Below are positions 43,090 to 52,876 of a stretch of 64,000 nt of DNA, one piece after another. This stretch comes from a bacterium. Lineage in GTDB: Bacteria > Ratteibacteria > UBA8468 > B48-G9 > JAFGKM01. How positions within the stretch are numbered: the stretch's first letter is position 1; every line of letters begins with the position of its first letter. Where the stretch lies: the NCBI GenBank assembly GCA_023230585.1, contig JALNXB010000002.1, positions 47,849 to 111,848 of the forward strand, given 5' to 3'. The position numbers and the translations under genes are program-made. The notes beneath the pieces were generated by a model. The model searched no databases and was not told where the DNA came from. It saw only the letters and a list, made by a program, of their open reading frames with translations.

Positions 43090-44346
43090 TTACTGGTTTT
43101 CTATTATTGTTTCAGCAATTTTTTTGATATCTTGCCTGGTCCAGTTTTCATTTATTGATATGCTTATAACCCGTTCAAGTATGCTAAGGGTTTGGGGGCA
43201 CATATTCTGGTTGTAGTCAGGCAATTCTCCTTTGTAGTAGGGGCAGGTGAAAGGGCACCCTTCTTCTGTGGGCGTTTTCTTCTGCAAAATGTGTTCCCAG
43301 AACTTGTAAATATGCCAATCTCTTACTGTTTGGTCGTATATGCCGCCTGCAGGTACTCCTTTCTTTTTAAGAGTTTCAAGTTTTTCTTTTGTTTTTTCAG
43401 AAGTTTTAGAAAGAAGAATTAAGTTTGTGGAGCAATCGCCTTCTATATCGTTTATTGGGGCTAAGGTTTGAGTTTTAAGTTTTCCTTCCAAGGATTCCAT
43501 AAGAATCTTTTTATTCTTTCTAAGTTTAGTTATATACTTATTGAGTTTTTTCATTTGTGCAATACCTATAGCACCTTGTACTTGGCTGAGCCGATAATTT
43601 TCTCCACAGAAAAGTTCTCCTTGCATTCTTTCTTTTTCATATCTGTTGGGTCTCCAACAAGCTGCCGTATCGTGCCAACTTTGAGCTTTAATATAGGTTT
43701 TTTCGTCATCGGTTAAAAGCATGCCGCCTTCACCAGTTGCGATTATCTTGTACGCATCAAGACTAAAACATCCTGCATCTCCAAAGGTTCCTAAATATTT
43801 GTCTTTATATTTTCCGCCTGCTGCCTGTGCTACGTCTTCAATGATTTTTAGTTTATATTTTTTAGCTATTTTCATTATTCCGTCCATATTGCTTGGTAAT
43901 CCTCTCATATGAACAGGGATAATGGCTTTTGTCTGAGGGGTTATTTTTTTCTCTACATCTTTTACATCTAAAGTTAGGGTTTCATCTATTTCTGCAATTA
44001 CAGGGATAGCCTTTGCTACAACAACCACAGAGGCGCTAGCAAAAAAAGTGTACCCAGGCACTATAACTTCATCTCCAGGACCAATGTCACAGGCAACAAG
44101 AGCTGCTAATAAAGAAGATGTTCCAGAGTTGACAGCAAGGGCGTATTTTGAATTAAATTTTTGAGTAAACATTTTCTCTAATTTACCGACCTTATTCTGT
44201 TTTTCGTCGGGACAATAATAACGGAAAAGGTGAGCAGGTTTTATAGAGGGATTTTCATCAAGTAGGTTAAAAATCTTTTTTTTAACCTCAGGTTTTAGGT
44301 TCCATAAATCAATAATTTCTTTCAATTCTTCGTTATAGATATTCAT
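43090..44346 (-). CDS. DegT/DnrJ/EryC1-family aminotransferase (1)
   Basis: The 418-residue PLP enzyme has YALAVNSGTSSLLAAL (phosphate loop), PGDEVIVPGYTFFASA, EDVAQAAGGKYKDKYLG and CFSLDAYKIIATGEGG, in which the lysine binds PLP. The C-terminal part (MCPQTLSILERVISI) matches a subgroup common in PVC/Omnitrophota genomes. These enzymes aminate keto-sugars or similar; the substrate is unknown here. AAAGGAGAAG precedes the ATG. A related enzyme is encoded at 52877-54064. Confidence 0.88.
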   Translation of the reverse strand: MNIYNEELKEIIDLWNLKPEVKKKIFNLLDENPSIKPAHLFRYYCPDEKQNKVGKLEKMFTQKFNSKYALAVNSGTSSLLAALVACDIGPGDEVIVPGYTFFASASVVVVAKAIPVIAEIDETLTLDVKDVEKKITPQTKAIIPVHMRGLPSNMDGIMKIAKKYKLKIIEDVAQAAGGKYKDKYLGTFGDAGCFSLDAYKIIATGEGGMLLTDDEKTYIKAQSWHDTAACWRPNRYEKERMQGELFCGENYRLSQVQGAIGIAQMKKLNKYITKLRKNKKILMESLEGKLKTQTLAPINDIEGDCSTNLILLSKTSEKTKEKLETLKKKGVPAGGIYDQTVRDWHIYKFWEHILQKKTPTEEGCPFTCPYYKGELPDYNQNMCPQTLSILERVISISINENWTRQDIKKIAETIIENQ

Positions 44347-44436
44347 CTTCTTCTCCTTTTAATGGTAAGAATTTTTGAATAAATTGATTTTGTGATTAAA
44401 TTATATCCTTCATACGTGGGTTGTCAAATGATTATA

Positions 44437-44465
44437 TTGTGCACCCTTAATAAATATTGTATAAT
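44437..44465 (+). promoter_or_regulatory. Promoter of glyQ
   Basis: TTGTGC (44437-44442), a 17-base spacer and TATAAT (44460-44465) lie 90 bases before the glyQ start. Confidence 0.6.
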
Positions 44466-44555
44466 ATATTAATTAAAGTTTATTATACATATTAAAAACA
44501 AGAATGGGAATGGGCATTTTGACAATATCATAAGTTTAAGTATAATATCTAAAAA

Positions 44556-45425
44556 ATGGAAAATAAGACTATTACCTTTCAGGATATCTGGAGAAATTTG
44601 GAGAACTACTGGTTAAGTAGAGGTTGTTACCTTTGGCACCCATATAATGTAGAGGTGGGAGCGGGCACTCTTAACCCAGCAACTTTTTTTGGTATTCTTG
44701 GAGAAAAGGAGTGGAATGTTGTTTATATGGAGCCTTCTGTTAGACCAGCTGATGGAAGGTATGGGGATAATCCAATAAGACTATATATGCATCACCAAAT
44801 ACAGGTTATTATGAAACCTCCTCCACAGGACATACAAGAGATTTATCTTAAAAGTCTTTCATCTATAGGTATAGATGTTGCAAAACATGATATAAGGTTT
44901 ATTGAGGATAATTGGGAGGCTCCAACCTTAGGTGCGTGGGGAGTAGGGTGGGAGGTTTGGCTTGATGGGCTTGAGATTACTCAATTCACTTATATGCAAC
45001 AAGCTGGTGGAATAGATCTCTCTCCACCTTCAGTTGAAATTACGTACGGGTTGGATAGAATATCAAACTTTATTCAAAAAAAGAGTAATGTTTATCAACT
45101 TTTATGGAGTAATAATGTTTCTTATGGTGAACTTTACAAAGATAGAGAGAAAGATTATTCTATTTATGGTTTTGATAAAGCAGATACAGATATGCTTTTT
45201 GAATTGTTTGAAAAATTTGAAAGAGAAGCAGAAAGAATTCTCGGAGAGAAAGTTTTGTACCCTGCGTTCGATTATGTTTTGAAACTTTCACACATATTTA
45301 ATCTTCTGGATGCAAGAACGGCGATAAGCGTTAGTGAAAGGGTAAGGTTTATAGGAAGAGTGAGAAAACTTGCAAGGATTTGTGCTGAACTTTACCTTGA
45401 CAGAAAAAATGTTATAATAGAGTAA
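44556..45425 (+). CDS. glyQ: Glycyl-tRNA synthetase alpha subunit
   Basis: The 289-residue product is typical of GlyQ, the catalytic subunit of the alpha2beta2 enzyme. Conserved blocks include FQDIWRNLENYWLSRGCYLW, VGAGTLNPATF, PSVRPADGRYGDNP, FIEDNWEAPTLGAWGVGWEVW and GLEITQFTYMQQAGG. The start has little RBS (a run of A's). GlyS, the beta subunit, normally follows directly but is absent; a tRNA-Leu gene begins 12 bases after the stop. So glyS must lie elsewhere, because glyQ alone cannot make the enzyme. Confidence 0.95.
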   Translation: MENKTITFQDIWRNLENYWLSRGCYLWHPYNVEVGAGTLNPATFFGILGEKEWNVVYMEPSVRPADGRYGDNPIRLYMHHQIQVIMKPPPQDIQEIYLKSLSSIGIDVAKHDIRFIEDNWEAPTLGAWGVGWEVWLDGLEITQFTYMQQAGGIDLSPPSVEITYGLDRISNFIQKKSNVYQLLWSNNVSYGELYKDREKDYSIYGFDKADTDMLFELFEKFEREAERILGEKVLYPAFDYVLKLSHIFNLLDARTAISVSERVRFIGRVRKLARICAELYLDRKNVIIE

Positions 45426-45436
45426 TATAAATGATA

Positions 45437-45517
45437 GCCGGGATGGTGGAATTGGCAGACACGTACGTTTGAGGGGCGTATGCTTCCAGCATGGGGGTTC
45501 GAGTCCCCCTCCCGGCA
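45437..45517 (+). tRNA. tRNA-Leu (GAG)
   Basis: The acceptor GCCGGGA/TCCCGGC, the D-arm TGGTGGAATTGGCAGACA, the anticodon stem TACGT...GCGTA with loop TTGAGGG (anticodon GAG), a long variable arm and the T-arm GGGGG-TTCGAGT-CCCCC give a class II leucine tRNA. CCA is not encoded (A then CTA). Confidence 0.95.
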
Positions 45518-45621
45518 CTATCAAGATATAGAAGTAAAAGATAATTTAAAATTGTTGGGTTTGGGCTCTCAAAATTATAGTTTGTTTTGGTAATTGACTT
45601 GTGGTTACTTGAAAAAATCAA

Positions 45622-45819
45622 ATGAAAGATAATAAGGAATTTAAGAAAACGCCTTTATGGGAAGATGTCGCAATAATTGTTTCTATAGTAACTTTGTGGC
45701 CAACTGTTCTAAATAGAGAAAGTATTGTTAGTAGAATTGTTTTGATAGTTGTGTTATTGTTGCTTGGTTTTATATTGATAAGGCGTTTTAAAAGGTTTAA
45801 TTCGGTTTTTAATAAATGA
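45622..45819 (+). CDS. Small two-helix membrane protein, 65 aa
   Basis: Polar ends surround two hydrophobic segments (about residues 15-30, DVAIIVSIVTLWPTVL, and 37-54, IVSRIVLIVVLLLLGFILI) followed by RRFKRF, a positive-inside pattern. It overlaps the lipoprotein gene by 4 bases (ATGA). No family is recognised; it may anchor or regulate the downstream M28/FtsX protein. Confidence 0.6.
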   Translation: MKDNKEFKKTPLWEDVAIIVSIVTLWPTVLNRESIVSRIVLIVVLLLLGFILIRRFKRFNSVFNK

Positions 45820-46349
45820 AATTTAATCAAATATTGCTTTTTTTGTTATTATTTTTTTTTTGTGGTTGCTATCCTTTCAGTTCGAAAGATCCTCAAGGGG
45901 CAAAAGAAATTAAAGAAGGGGATGTTTTTTTTGCTTCTGGAGATGTTGATAAAGCAATTTTGTTATGGAAAAAATCTTTGGAAAAAGAGAAGAGTGCATT
46001 GGGATACGAAAAGATGATAATGGCTTATATTATTAAAAATGACCTTTCTTTAGCTGATAAGTGGATACAAGAAGGTCTTTTTTATTTTCCTGATAACACA
46101 AATCTTCTCTTTAATAATTCACTTGTACGTTACTATAATAAAGAGTATGAAACCGCTATGGAAAACTGCGATAAAGTTCTTTCTGCCAATCAATTTTACC
46201 CGAATGTACATTTTTTAAAGGGTATGATTTATGAAGAAACGGGTAGAGAAAAAGAAGCAAAAGAAGAGTTTGTAAAGGAATTAAATGTAAATCCAGGTTC
46301 AAAAAATGCTTGGTTAAAAATTAGGGAGGAAGTTAAAAATGAGGAATAG
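45816..46349 (+). CDS. TPR lipoprotein, 177 aa
   Basis: A signal peptide with lipobox ends in FFFCGC, so the first or second cysteine is lipidated. About three TPR units follow (GDVFFASGDVDKAILLWKKS; NSLVRYYNKEYETAMENCDK; KGMIYEETGREKEAKEEFVK). It overlaps the small membrane gene by 4 bases and the next gene by 11, so this is a tight operon. It may serve as an adaptor for the large FtsX-type protein. Confidence 0.78.
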   Translation: MKFNQILLFLLLFFFCGCYPFSSKDPQGAKEIKEGDVFFASGDVDKAILLWKKSLEKEKSALGYEKMIMAYIIKNDLSLADKWIQEGLFYFPDNTNLLFNNSLVRYYNKEYETAMENCDKVLSANQFYPNVHFLKGMIYEETGREKEAKEEFVKELNVNPGSKNAWLKIREEVKNEE

Positions 46350-49300
46350 ATTCAGGCTTAAAGCCTATTTTATTGCACTGCTTTTTGTTTTACCTTGTCT
46401 TTTAAATGCTAATGATTCTATTGAATACTTAAAATATTTTTCTTCTCTCTCTTCAAGAGTACCTGGTTACCAAGGTCATATAGAGGCTTCTAACTTTATC
46501 GAGAAAAAATTTAAAGAAGCAGGTCTTACCAAAATTACTAAAGAAAAGTTTAATGTTCCTATGCCTGTTCAAGAGTTTGCTTATGTGACTGTTGATGGTA
46601 AAAACACTAACCTGTATTGTTTATGGCCTAACTTGATTAGGACTTCTACTGTGCCTCCTGCAGGAGTTAAAGGTAAAATTATTTATGCAAAGAAAGGTGA
46701 TTGGAAATTGCTCGATGGACACGATGTCGAAGGTAGCATAATACTTCTGGATTTTGATTCTGCAGATATGTGGCAAACTCTTGCTATGTTGGGTGCAAGG
46801 GCTTTTGTTTTTACTAATCTTGGAAATATTACCAGGTTAGAAGCAGAGAAGAAGTTTGTTGATACTCCAATAGATGTTCCAAGGTTTTATGCTGGGGAGA
46901 ATAGCCAATATTTGATTGATGTTGCAAGTAAAAATAAAGATGCTGAAATATTTGCTCGAATGACTTGGCAGAAAACTGATGATTACAATATTTTCGGATA
47001 TATGGAAGGAAAGAACAGTAAATTAAAAAATGAGGTTATAGTAATACAAAGTTATTATGATAGTATTAGTGTTGTTCCTTCCGTAGCACCGGGCGCTACT
47101 TCTTCTATTGGTATTGCTACTATGCTTGAAATTGCTGAATATTTTAAAGAAAACCCACCTGATAGAACGCTGTTATTTCTTGCTACCTCCTCTCACTTTC
47201 ATAGTATGAGAGGAATTAACGATTTTGTGCAGAAACATTTAAGAAAAGACCCTCTCTTTAAGAAAAGAATTTCTGATAAAGATAGAATAAACGTTTCTCT
47301 TTTCATAGGCCTTGAACTTTCTGATAGAGGTTCAGGTTTAGGCGTGTGGTATAACTCCGAAGAAGCTTTTCACCAGAGGGCTATGACTTCCTTTGCAAGA
47401 AAATTCCTTGATTACTCTGGCGAGATATGTAAAAGATTTGGTTACAATGAGGAATTTGCTCTTGTAAATGGCATAATGCCAGAAAAAGGTAGAGTGTGGA
47501 ACACTTTTATGCCGTGTAAAATAAGGACAGACGGAGAATATGTTATATATAGCGGAGTTCCATCTGTTTCTCTTGTTACTGTTAACGACGGTAGATGGAG
47601 GGTTGATACTCCAACAGATACTTTTGAAAAAGTTAATATTGCAAACGTAAAAAAACAGACATTTTTTATAAAGAAACTTCTTGAAAAGGCAGTTGGAGAT
47701 GAAAAACTTTTTCCAGAAACAGAACTCGATTTAAAAGATTCCCTTGCTTCATTGACAGTTAATGTAACAACCTTTGACCCAACAACAAGTTTTGTTCCTA
47801 AAGACCCGGTTGTTAATGCTCTTGTTGTGCCGAGAATGACTGGTAGAGGTTATACTCAGGAAAAAACTTCTCTTGGAGTTAGAAATAGTTTGATTGGACT
47901 TGCCGATGAACGAGGTAGAGCTCAATTTTCTATGTTAAAAATGAGTACTGTTGGTGAATTGTCTGGTTTTTTGCTTGATACTGAAACAGGAAAAATTGTT
48001 CTTGCTTCAGATTTAGGTAGTGGCGGTGCTCAGCAATATCCTATAAGGGTTGTAATGGATTATAGAGATAAAAGTTGGATGCATGTCCTGTTTGAAGCAA
48101 AACCTATAGGTGTTTTTGAACTGATAGACCCTCAATATCTTACCTCTCTTAATAAGATAGATGTTTTTGATAGAGCAAACAGTCTTCCTACCCAGTACGG
48201 TTTTTATTTACGTAATGTTTTTAGTACTTGGACATCTTATGCGGAACCCCTTGCTGTTGTTTTTGCAAAACCAGATACTCACGTTAAGGTTATTGGGTTG
48301 TCTGGTCTGCTTGGCAGAAGACTTTTGCTTTTAAATTCTGAAGGAAAAGACGTAAACCAAGAAAAAGCAGAGGGTATGGGTTTTGCTGTTGATGATATAA
48401 ATTCTATTCTTAACACACCATATCAAGGTGCAAGAGATATGGATATTCTTAGTAGTTTTAGAAAAACGAATTTTGAAAAGTTTGGTATTAAAAATGAGCG
48501 ACTTACAGAACTTCAAGAAGAGTCAAGAAAACTTCTTGCTCAAGCAGAAGAAGCAAGAAGAGAGAAAAAATGGTATGATTTTTTGAAATTTTCCAGACAA
48601 GCGCTTGCTATGGAATCAAGGGCTTACCCTGATGTAAGAAACACTGCTAATGATGTTGTGAAAGGTATAATCTTCTACTTTATGCTTCTGTTGCCTTTTG
48701 CTTTTTTTGCAGAAAGGCTTATTTTTGGTTTTTCAAAAACAGAAGCAAGAATAGCTGGTATTGGCGGTATATTTCTTGTAGTTTATTGGATAATGAGAAG
48801 TGTTCACCCTGCTTTTAAGTTGACCGAAGCGCCAGAGGTTATCCTGTTATCGTTTATAGTTTTAACCTTATCTGGGATTGTTATAACTATTATTGCTTCT
48901 AAATTTGAAGAGCAGATGCAACAGATGAAGATGGAAAGTACAAGTATTTATAATACTGATGTTGGTAGGGTCACGGCTACTGCTACAGCATTTTCGCTTG
49001 GCGTTGCAAATATGAAAAGACGTAAAGTACGAACTGCTTTAACTTCTGTTACCTTGATTCTTCTTACATTTACAGTACTTTCTTTTACTTCAATTAAGAC
49101 CCATATGAAGTTCAATAAGGTGTTAAGACCTTATAACCCTTCCTACAAAGGAATTCTTTTTAGGGACCGCTCACACGCACCTATAACAAATGTTGTTTTT
49201 GACTATGTAGAAAACGAATTTTCATCTCACGGCGTTATCTCTCCGAGAGCGTGGTATATTATGGGTGAGGTGGGCGATAGAACAGCTATTGATGTTATCT

Positions 49301-50724
49301 CCGATGGAAATAGTTTTTTGGCAATGGGGCTTTTGGGTTTATCAGCGAATGAAGTAATGCCTTTTAAAGATTCATTAACAAAGGGGCAGTGGTTCGATTC
49401 TGATAATGAAGATTCAGTGATTATATCTGAAAGAACAGCTACTCATCTTGGTCTTTCTAAAAATGATGTTGGGATTAAATATGTTGAAATTTACGGAAAA
49501 GAATTTCTTTTGAAAGGAATGTTTGACGGCAAGACGTTTGGTGATATGAAAGACCTTGATAATGAACTTATAACACCTGTAAATTTTTCTGTAATACCAG
49601 AACTTGAACTAACTCAAATAAAGTCAAGGCGTCAAAGAGTTGCCGAAACTACAGAGACAGAACTTGATATTTTCCCACGGGTTGAGTCAGACAATGTTAT
49701 TATTATGCCTTTTACTACCCTTATGAATATGAACGGTACTATCAATTCGATAGCTATTGGATTTAACGAAGATGTTGATGGGATGGCTGTAACAGAGAGT
49801 TTTGTGTCCAAATTAGCAGTAAACATTTTTGCAGGACTTGAAGGTAAAACTTATGTTTATAGCAGTATAGGACTAACATCTTTTTCAGGGTTAGCTAATC
49901 TTTTGATACCTATACTTATAGCTGCCTTAATTGTTTTAAATACAATGTTGGGTTCTGTTTATGAAAGAATAAGAGAGATAGGAACATATAGTGCCGTTGG
50001 GCTTGCTCCTGTTCACATATCATCCTTATTCCTTGCAGAATCTCTTGTTTACGCTGTTTTAGGAGCGGTTAGTGGGTATCTCCTTGGTCAGATTCTTGCA
50101 AAATTTCTTATGTCTATGGGGATGCTTAAAGGGCTTGTGTTGAACTATTCATCGCTTTCAGCTGTTTTTGCAACCATAATTATATTTATTACTGTACTTT
50201 TATCAACACTTTATCCTGCCAGAAAAGCTTCTCAAATGGCTGTTCCTGATGTTACCAGAAGATGGATTCTCCCTGAACCTAAAGGAGATTTGTGGGAATT
50301 TGAATTTCCTTTTACTCTCAACGAAATAGAGGTTTTAGGTATGGTGACTTTTTTAACAGAATATTATAATGCTTACCTTGATATTTCTATAGGTAATTTT
50401 TATACATCTGGAGCTGAATTAAAATATGAGAAACTCGATTCTGGTAAGAATAAGTATTTGCTTGATACCAAGGTTTGGCTTGCACCATTTGATTTGGCAG
50501 TAAGCCAATCTGTAAGAATGGTTCTTAAACCTATGGGAGAATATGATTTTTACCTTATAACTCTTGTTATGAAAAGAACAAGTGGTGAGGAGACCGACTG
50601 GAAACGTCTTAACCGCAGATTTCTTGACAGTATGAGGAAACAGTTTCTTATATGGCGAACAGTTAATGAAGAAGTTAAGAAGAACTATGAGAAGAAGGGA
50701 AAAGAGATTCTTAAAATAGATTAA
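46339..50724 (+). CDS. Degenerate M28-peptidase domain fused to an FtsX-type permease
   Basis: The 1461-residue protein has a signal peptide, then an M28-like peptidase domain (about residues 20-460, with VIVIQSYYDSISVVPSVAPG, ATSSIGIATMLEIAEYF and TLLFLATSSHF). The metal ligands of active M28 enzymes (HxD, D, EE) appear lost. A second domain with ankyrin-free polar sequence follows, then three helices at about 775-860, a helix at 900-920, a large periplasmic domain, and an FtsX-like domain with three helices from about 1180 to 1300. No ATPase gene is nearby. Overlapping genes upstream and an OPT-like permease 14 bases downstream suggest one system. Confidence 0.78.
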   Translation: MRNRFRLKAYFIALLFVLPCLLNANDSIEYLKYFSSLSSRVPGYQGHIEASNFIEKKFKEAGLTKITKEKFNVPMPVQEFAYVTVDGKNTNLYCLWPNLIRTSTVPPAGVKGKIIYAKKGDWKLLDGHDVEGSIILLDFDSADMWQTLAMLGARAFVFTNLGNITRLEAEKKFVDTPIDVPRFYAGENSQYLIDVASKNKDAEIFARMTWQKTDDYNIFGYMEGKNSKLKNEVIVIQSYYDSISVVPSVAPGATSSIGIATMLEIAEYFKENPPDRTLLFLATSSHFHSMRGINDFVQKHLRKDPLFKKRISDKDRINVSLFIGLELSDRGSGLGVWYNSEEAFHQRAMTSFARKFLDYSGEICKRFGYNEEFALVNGIMPEKGRVWNTFMPCKIRTDGEYVIYSGVPSVSLVTVNDGRWRVDTPTDTFEKVNIANVKKQTFFIKKLLEKAVGDEKLFPETELDLKDSLASLTVNVTTFDPTTSFVPKDPVVNALVVPRMTGRGYTQEKTSLGVRNSLIGLADERGRAQFSMLKMSTVGELSGFLLDTETGKIVLASDLGSGGAQQYPIRVVMDYRDKSWMHVLFEAKPIGVFELIDPQYLTSLNKIDVFDRANSLPTQYGFYLRNVFSTWTSYAEPLAVVFAKPDTHVKVIGLSGLLGRRLLLLNSEGKDVNQEKAEGMGFAVDDINSILNTPYQGARDMDILSSFRKTNFEKFGIKNERLTELQEESRKLLAQAEEARREKKWYDFLKFSRQALAMESRAYPDVRNTANDVVKGIIFYFMLLLPFAFFAERLIFGFSKTEARIAGIGGIFLVVYWIMRSVHPAFKLTEAPEVILLSFIVLTLSGIVITIIASKFEEQMQQMKMESTSIYNTDVGRVTATATAFSLGVANMKRRKVRTALTSVTLILLTFTVLSFTSIKTHMKFNKVLRPYNPSYKGILFRDRSHAPITNVVFDYVENEFSSHGVISPRAWYIMGEVGDRTAIDVISDGNSFLAMGLLGLSANEVMPFKDSLTKGQWFDSDNEDSVIISERTATHLGLSKNDVGIKYVEIYGKEFLLKGMFDGKTFGDMKDLDNELITPVNFSVIPELELTQIKSRRQRVAETTETELDIFPRVESDNVIIMPFTTLMNMNGTINSIAIGFNEDVDGMAVTESFVSKLAVNIFAGLEGKTYVYSSIGLTSFSGLANLLIPILIAALIVLNTMLGSVYERIREIGTYSAVGLAPVHISSLFLAESLVYAVLGAVSGYLLGQILAKFLMSMGMLKGLVLNYSSLSAVFATIIIFITVLLSTLYPARKASQMAVPDVTRRWILPEPKGDLWEFEFPFTLNEIEVLGMVTFLTEYYNAYLDISIGNFYTSGAELKYEKLDSGKNKYLLDTKVWLAPFDLAVSQSVRMVLKPMGEYDFYLITLVMKRTSGEETDWKRLNRRFLDSMRKQFLIWRTVNEEVKKNYEKKGKEILKID

Positions 50725-50738
50725 AAAAGGAAGGTAAA

Positions 50739-52724
50739 ATGGATGAAAAAATAAGAGATGAATTTCAAGATTTAGAGATACAAGAGGAGTTTCGCGACGG
50801 GTTTAACTTACGAACTATCTGGGCTGCGCTTTTTATTGGATTTGTAATGCTTCCCGGAACCATTTACCTTGGGCTTATGACAGGGGGCGGCTTAGTAGGG
50901 GCTGCTTCATGGGTAACTGTTATTCTACTTGTTGAAATATCCAAGAGGTCTTTTATAGAGTTAAAAAGACAAGAGTTGTTTGTAACATTCCAAATAGTAA
51001 GTGGTCTTATGTCAGCTGGTTTGATACTTGGAGCTGCTGGACTTACATTGCAGGGCGGTGCTTTTGCCGACCTTATTTGGAAACAATACCTTATTCAATC
51101 ACCTTACGCTCAATCTATGGGGCTCCACGACAAAATACCTACATGGGCTGTTCCACCTGCAAATTCTGACGCTATCATTAGAAGAACTTTTTTCCATAGA
51201 GCTTGGCTTGTACCTATATTGCTAATAGTTGTACATAACGTGCTTTACAGAATTAATAGATATACTATGGGATATTTTTTGTTTAGGATAACCAGTGACA
51301 GAGAATCCCTTCCTTTCCCTATGGCTCCTGTTTCTGCAGAAGGAATGAACGCTCTTGCAGAATCTTCTAGTAAAAAGGAGACTTGGAGGTGGCGAGTATT
51401 TAGTATTTCTGCTATGATAGGCATTATATTTGGAGCGGTTTATGTGGTAATACCTACCATAACTGGGTTGATGATGTCTAACCCTGTTCAGTTGCTTCCA
51501 ATACCTTGGATAGATTTTACTGATAAGATAGGAGTTAAATTTCCTGCTGCTCTTTTGGGTATAAGTACAGAACTTGGTATAGTGTTGTCAGGGTTTGTTC
51601 TACCTTTTTGGGTGGTATGTGGTACTTTTATTGGTTCAGTAGTAGCAAATCTTATTGGAAACCCTATACTTTATAAGATAGGTATAATTAAAAATTGGCA
51701 CCAAGGAATGACAGCAATTCCTACAAATATTGTTGCTTCAATGGATTTCTGGATAAATGTTGGTATAGGTAGTGCTATAGTTGTTACAATAACAGGTTTA
51801 GTAAAGACAATACAAGCATATATTAAGAAAGGGAAAAGTACAATTAAAAAGAAGGAAGTTCTTCCAGAAAATAGGGGAGATTACCCGCTACCTATTGCAT
51901 TAGGGCTATGGTTTCTTTCTACACTTATCTATATAGTGATTTGCAAAATACTTGTTCCAGCGTTTCCAATCATATTGTTTGTAATGTTTGGTTTTGTTTT
52001 AAGCCCTTTATTGAGTTATACTTCTGCAAGAATGTTTGGTATAACAGGCGTTGCTGGAGGAGTTTCTTTTCCTTATGTTAGAGAAGGTACTTTTATTTTA
52101 AGTGGATATAAAGGGGCAGATATCTGGTTTGCTCCAATCCCTTATTTTAATCACGGTGGATTGGCTCAAACTTTTAAAACCTTAGAATTAACAAGAACAA
52201 AATTTACTTCATACTACAAAGCATCGTTTACTACACTTGCTATAATGCTTTTTTGTAGTTTTCTTTTCTGGTCAATTATCTGGAGAATGGCACCCATACC
52301 TTCTTCAACTTATCCGTATGTACAGAAGATGTGGCCTATGAGTGCTATGTTCCAAACTCTGTGGGTAACCAGTACTTTAAAAGGCGCTGGTTCTAACTGG
52401 ATGTTACAAGCTATTAAATTTTCTCGTATTGTACCAGCGGCTGCCTTTGGAGGCGTTTTATATGTTGTGATGACATTATTAAAGTTACCTATGGGGCTTT
52501 TTTATGGAATGATAGGTGGGTTGGGTGCTTTACCTCATGCAGCTTTCCCTATGTTTGCTGGAGCACTGCTTGGAAGATTCTATTTTTCAAAAAAAATTGG
52601 ACCTCAATGGAAAAGGTATACTCCAATTATTCTTGCAGGTTATTCTTGCGGAATGGGTTTGGTAGGTATGGTTTCTGTTGCGGTAGCGTTGATTGCTAAA
52701 ACTGTTTTCCAGATTATCTTCTGA
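50739..52724 (+). CDS. OPT-like (DUF6785-type) multispanning permease
   Basis: The 661-residue protein has about 14 hydrophobic segments. FNLRTIWAALFIGFVMLPGT, LYLGLMTGGGLVG-like starts and RRTFFHRAWLVPILLI are followed by FPMAPVSAEGMNALAE, GNPILYKIG and WMLQAIKFSR, which resemble oligopeptide-transporter (OPT)-type families seen in PVC genomes. Substrate unknown. AAGGAAGG precedes ATG. It is the last gene of the operon with the M28/FtsX protein, so peptide uptake and envelope work may be joined here. Confidence 0.75.
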   Translation: MDEKIRDEFQDLEIQEEFRDGFNLRTIWAALFIGFVMLPGTIYLGLMTGGGLVGAASWVTVILLVEISKRSFIELKRQELFVTFQIVSGLMSAGLILGAAGLTLQGGAFADLIWKQYLIQSPYAQSMGLHDKIPTWAVPPANSDAIIRRTFFHRAWLVPILLIVVHNVLYRINRYTMGYFLFRITSDRESLPFPMAPVSAEGMNALAESSSKKETWRWRVFSISAMIGIIFGAVYVVIPTITGLMMSNPVQLLPIPWIDFTDKIGVKFPAALLGISTELGIVLSGFVLPFWVVCGTFIGSVVANLIGNPILYKIGIIKNWHQGMTAIPTNIVASMDFWINVGIGSAIVVTITGLVKTIQAYIKKGKSTIKKKEVLPENRGDYPLPIALGLWFLSTLIYIVICKILVPAFPIILFVMFGFVLSPLLSYTSARMFGITGVAGGVSFPYVREGTFILSGYKGADIWFAPIPYFNHGGLAQTFKTLELTRTKFTSYYKASFTTLAIMLFCSFLFWSIIWRMAPIPSSTYPYVQKMWPMSAMFQTLWVTSTLKGAGSNWMLQAIKFSRIVPAAAFGGVLYVVMTLLKLPMGLFYGMIGGLGALPHAAFPMFAGALLGRFYFSKKIGPQWKRYTPIILAGYSCGMGLVGMVSVAVALIAKTVFQIIF

Positions 52725-52824
52725 GGTTAATTAAGTTTATTTATAAACTATTAATTGAACCTTGAGTTGGTCTTTCAATTTTACTTTTTTATTGTCTTTT
52801 GTGTAAATCAAGGTGGTGGGGTGC

Positions 52825-52854
52825 TACTACTCTCCTCGTTTGAGGAGAGTAGTA
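52825..52854. terminator. 13-bp perfect hairpin between convergent genes
   Basis: TACTACTCTCCTC-GTTT-GAGGAGAGTAGTA has 13 perfect pairs. It lies between the OPT-like gene and the convergent aminotransferase gene. No U-tract follows on either side, so termination is uncertain. A longer imperfect hairpin (GGTTAATTAAGTTTAT...ATAAACTATTAATTGAACC) lies at 52724-52760. Confidence 0.5.
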
Positions 52855-52876
52855 ACAATAAGAATTAATCAAATTT

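Noticed and set aside
45288..45621. Minus-strand frames over glyQ end and the tRNA
   Set aside because: They read through tRNA-Leu (RGTRTPMLEAYAPQ type artefact peptide).
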